A stretch of DNA of 12,185 bases from Smittium mucronatum. Taxonomy: Eukaryota > Kickxellomycota > Harpellomycetes > Harpellales > Legeriomycetaceae. Below the pieces are notes generated by a model. It ran no database searches and had not been told where the DNA came from. It worked only from the letters and a program-made list of their open reading frames with translations. The translations under genes and the position numbers were made by a program. Positions 9,934 through 12,185 of this stretch are shown in pieces (the first letter of the stretch is position 1; every line of letters starts with the position of its first letter). The stretch spans positions 1 through 12,185 of the forward strand of contig LSSL01003210.1 of NCBI GenBank assembly GCA_001953115.1. The letters run 5' to 3'.

Positions 9934-9963
9934 TGTGATTGTGATTGTGATTGTCATTTTGAT
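9934..9963 (+). repeat. Hexanucleotide microsatellite (TGTGAT)
   Basis: Three perfect TGTGAT units are followed by TGTCAT and TTTGAT, giving five units with decay at the right end. It is the clearest short tandem repeat in the desert and is richer in G than its surroundings. It lies outside any plausible gene. Confidence 0.8.
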
Positions 9964-11792
9964 TTTTTTTTATTTCTAATTCAAATGGGTAATTTTGTAT
10001 ATTGATAAGATAAATATTTTATATAATCTAATTCATATTTACTCTTAATTGATTATAATAAACTTTGATATCAAATAAGTTTAATAATACTTATTAGGTG
10101 AAATTTACAACCTTTTAAACATAAAAAAATATCTTATAAGTTACAAGTTGCATGTGAATAAAAATTTTTAAACAGAAAGATTTTGATTAATAATGAAAAA
10201 AATAATAGCCAACGATATTTATTGAGAATTCATGAAAAACCAATTAGTGATTTTTTTAAATAAATAATAGAACACTGAATAAATATTTTATCAAGTGGTA
10301 AAGATAGAAAAAAATTTTATGAATTTTGTCGTTTTTCATTTTTAAATATGACTGAAAACATTTAATCTGTTGGATAAATCCAGATGTTGTAGAATTTATC
10401 TGTTTATATAAATTTTTACTTGATTTTTCTAGATAAAACATTCTTAAAACCTCTAAATACACCTCGAATAACATCATATGACTTTATCCAAAAGTGATTT
10501 CTAAATTAGTCATTTATAACTATAAGAAGATATTTTCATTTTAATTTTATCTGAATATTATAAATAGTTAATAAACCTCTTAAAAAACACCAATTTTTTT
10601 TCCTTTCTTAAAAAATTGATATTTTCATACATTTATATAATACAATTTATTTTACATATAATTTTTTTTAGATGTTATGTATTATGTCAATATAGAATAA
10701 TTAAAAATCGCCAGTATTTATAAACTTGAAATATTACTAGTACTTACATTTATTCAAAAAAATTAGGGAGATAATAAAAGTGATTATCGCAGTCTATAAT
10801 TTATTAAATTGACGGTTTAATTATGGATATAAGTTATCTAAAAAAACTTCTAATTTTTCAATATTTTTTAAAATGAATTTAAATAAGATTTTGGTATAGT
10901 CCTGACTTGCGAAAACTATTTTTAAAGCATTCATAATAACTTGAAATATCTATTAATATTGAGCAAAAATAATATAGAATAATTTATTTCATATTAAAAA
11001 ATTATTGATTTATATATCCATTTTAAAGTCTTTGATAACATAGATAAATATCACCTATTTAATCTGTTTTAATTTTTTGAAAATATAGATTGTTTATTTC
11101 TGCCATATAAATGTAAATTACAACCTTCCAAGTACAAAAAAAACTTATCAGGACTCAATTTTTCTCAATAATAATGGAAATAATGGAATTTTTATTTTTT
11201 TCATTTCTGTTAGATAAATATGATTTTTTTAACATCGATTTCAAGATAATTCTCAACTTTGGGTTGGTGAAAAGAATTTTAACCATAATTTTTATTAAAA
11301 ATATTATCAATCAATACCTCGCATATTAAGAAAATTTTTATTAATTTCATTAGAAACGATTTTTTTTTCAATTTTCAAAAAATCTTCCAATGAATATTAA
11401 AAAAAAATAGGAATTTAGATATGATTTTAGTAGTGAAAAATTCTCTGAATATGGATTTTAGTAATTATTACAAGATTTTGTGTTGATTAAGATTCTAGAT
11501 ATAAATAAATGTTAACTTTTTTCAATAGATCGCGCTCTATCCAAAATAAACCGAAACAAATTATTCAGCTAAACATTTTACATTTTTTTTATATATTAGA
11601 TTACCAGTGCAATAAGTGGGCTTATTTCAATAATATGAATTTTTGACAAATATAAAGAAAATTATAAGAATTTACCAATATTAATTTATGAAATTATTTG
11701 AATTTACATTAGATAAAAGGATATAAACCAAAAAAAAGAGTTTATTCATAATAAATCGAAATATCTTCGTTATATTACACCTTTTCTAATCC

Positions 11793-12003
11793 AATTTCGA
11801 AAAAGTGGCATCAAATCTAAAAAAAATTGAATTCGATCTGGAAAAAGTGAAAGCAAATGAAAAATAAGTAAAAATTAATTCGAAGAAAGTGAATTCAAAT
11901 GGGTTATATTGCATCCAATTAAAGAAAAAGTGAAAGTGATTACAAATTAGAACGAACAATTACGAAAAAAGTAAATTCTAGTTCAAAGAAGGTGAACCCA
12001 ATT
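11793..12003 (+). repeat. Degenerate 21-base tandem array, probably a decayed coding heptad repeat
   Basis: About ten units follow each other with a core near GAAAAAGTGAATTCAAAT. The GTG-equivalent positions are 11805, 11827, 11847, 11868, 11889, 11909, 11930, 11952, 11971 and 11992, so spacing stays between 19 and 22. The strong GAAAAAGTG core occurs in every second unit, suggesting a 42-base higher-order unit. In the frame through 11799 the units read FEKVASN, LKKIEFD and LEKVKAN, and after a TAA at 11865-11867 the same frame gives SKKVNSN; a one-base slip precedes the unit at 11924, which again reads EKVK. This looks like a seven-residue, coiled-coil-type coding repeat that has lost its frame. 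A non-coding minisatellite is the alternative. No intact ORF covers it. Confidence 0.7.
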
Positions 12004-12185
12004 TTTATTTAAATAAAAAAATAGCGTGGATTTAATTCTCGATTGTATGTTTAGTTTATGATGAGTAAAGCTTATCAAATTATCTGTTTCAAGAGTATGA
12101 ATAATTATTTTTAAACGCCTGTGAATTTATTAATAATATTATATTTCTTAATTAAGAAAAACATTTCTAAAAAAAAAATTAACAA
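12004..12185. other. AT-rich right end of the window
   Basis: Nothing codable is seen. A piece near 12015-12036 (AAAAAATAGCGTGG, then TTTAATTC) resembles a further decayed unit of the array to its left, out of phase. The perfect 16-base palindrome TTTCTTAATTAAGAAA lies at 12144-12159. Confidence 0.4.

Larger units (their letters stand above)
6390..11792. other. AT-rich non-coding tract, right half of the gene desert
   Basis: No gene can be supported in this stretch. It is again A/T runs with few G/C clusters. Those clusters include GCGCTC at 7442-7447 and 11532-11537 and a less AT-rich patch at 8198-8287. That patch carries a 29-codon ATG frame reading TPSVKPENFPILLKH in its middle, too short to call. 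A minus-strand ATG frame of 73 codons at 10256-10477 looks random, being rich in Lys, Phe, Leu and Ile. No RNA gene, transposon terminus or origin motif was identified with confidence. Confidence 0.55.

Noticed and set aside
10256..10477. Minus-strand 73-codon ATG frame with a hydrophobic C-terminal stretch
   Set aside because: The composition is typical of random AT-rich DNA, the hydrophobic tail is largely Phe, Leu, Ile and Tyr from T/A codons, and there is no motif or compositional rise.
2528..11792. Frequent AT palindromes and A or T runs considered as origins of replication or transposon ends
   Set aside because: These words are expected at high frequency in this composition, and no paired terminal repeats, target duplications or transposase motifs were found.

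Overview
This is a very AT-rich piece of a microbial eukaryote genome, by eye about four fifths A+T, with one convincing protein-coding gene. Three things argue against a bacterium: no Shine-Dalgarno sequence precedes the gene, the coding density is extremely low, and the gene product is a secretory, extremely Thr/Ser-rich surface-type protein. The standard code fits, because the 560-codon frame contains no internal TAA, TAG or TGA. I cannot name the species. The composition would suit a gene-sparse, AT-rich microsporidian-like fungus or an AT-rich Pneumocystis-like fungus, but this is inference from composition and gene style only.

Layout. Positions 1-806 are less AT-rich than most of the window. 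They hold probable promoter elements of the main gene (two TATA-like boxes and a TA run) and a few short minus-strand open blocks that might be exons or relics of a divergent gene. Positions 807-2489 encode the main protein: a signal peptide, a charged and aromatic N-terminal region with a KR dibasic site and four cysteines, then about 370 residues that are 52 percent Thr+Ser. A poly(A)-type AATAAA follows about 30 bases after the stop.

Positions 2490-12185 are almost 10 kb without a convincing conventional gene, dominated by A/T runs and AT palindromes. Two islands stand out in it. At 6153-6389 a 78-codon frame resembles, in spacing and predicted topology, the small signal recognition particle protein SRP9; this is tentative. 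At 11793-12003 about ten degenerate units with a 21-base period spell a seven-residue heptad-like peptide in part of their length but carry stops and a frame slip, so they look like a decayed coding repeat. Smaller items are a dispersed 35-base repeat pair, a hexanucleotide microsatellite and several palindromes.

No operon-like or multi-gene system is visible. The window is best read as one surface or secreted protein gene next to a long AT-rich gene desert. The desert could be a regional centromere, a subtelomeric or heterochromatic stretch, or ordinary intergenic DNA of a gene-sparse genome.
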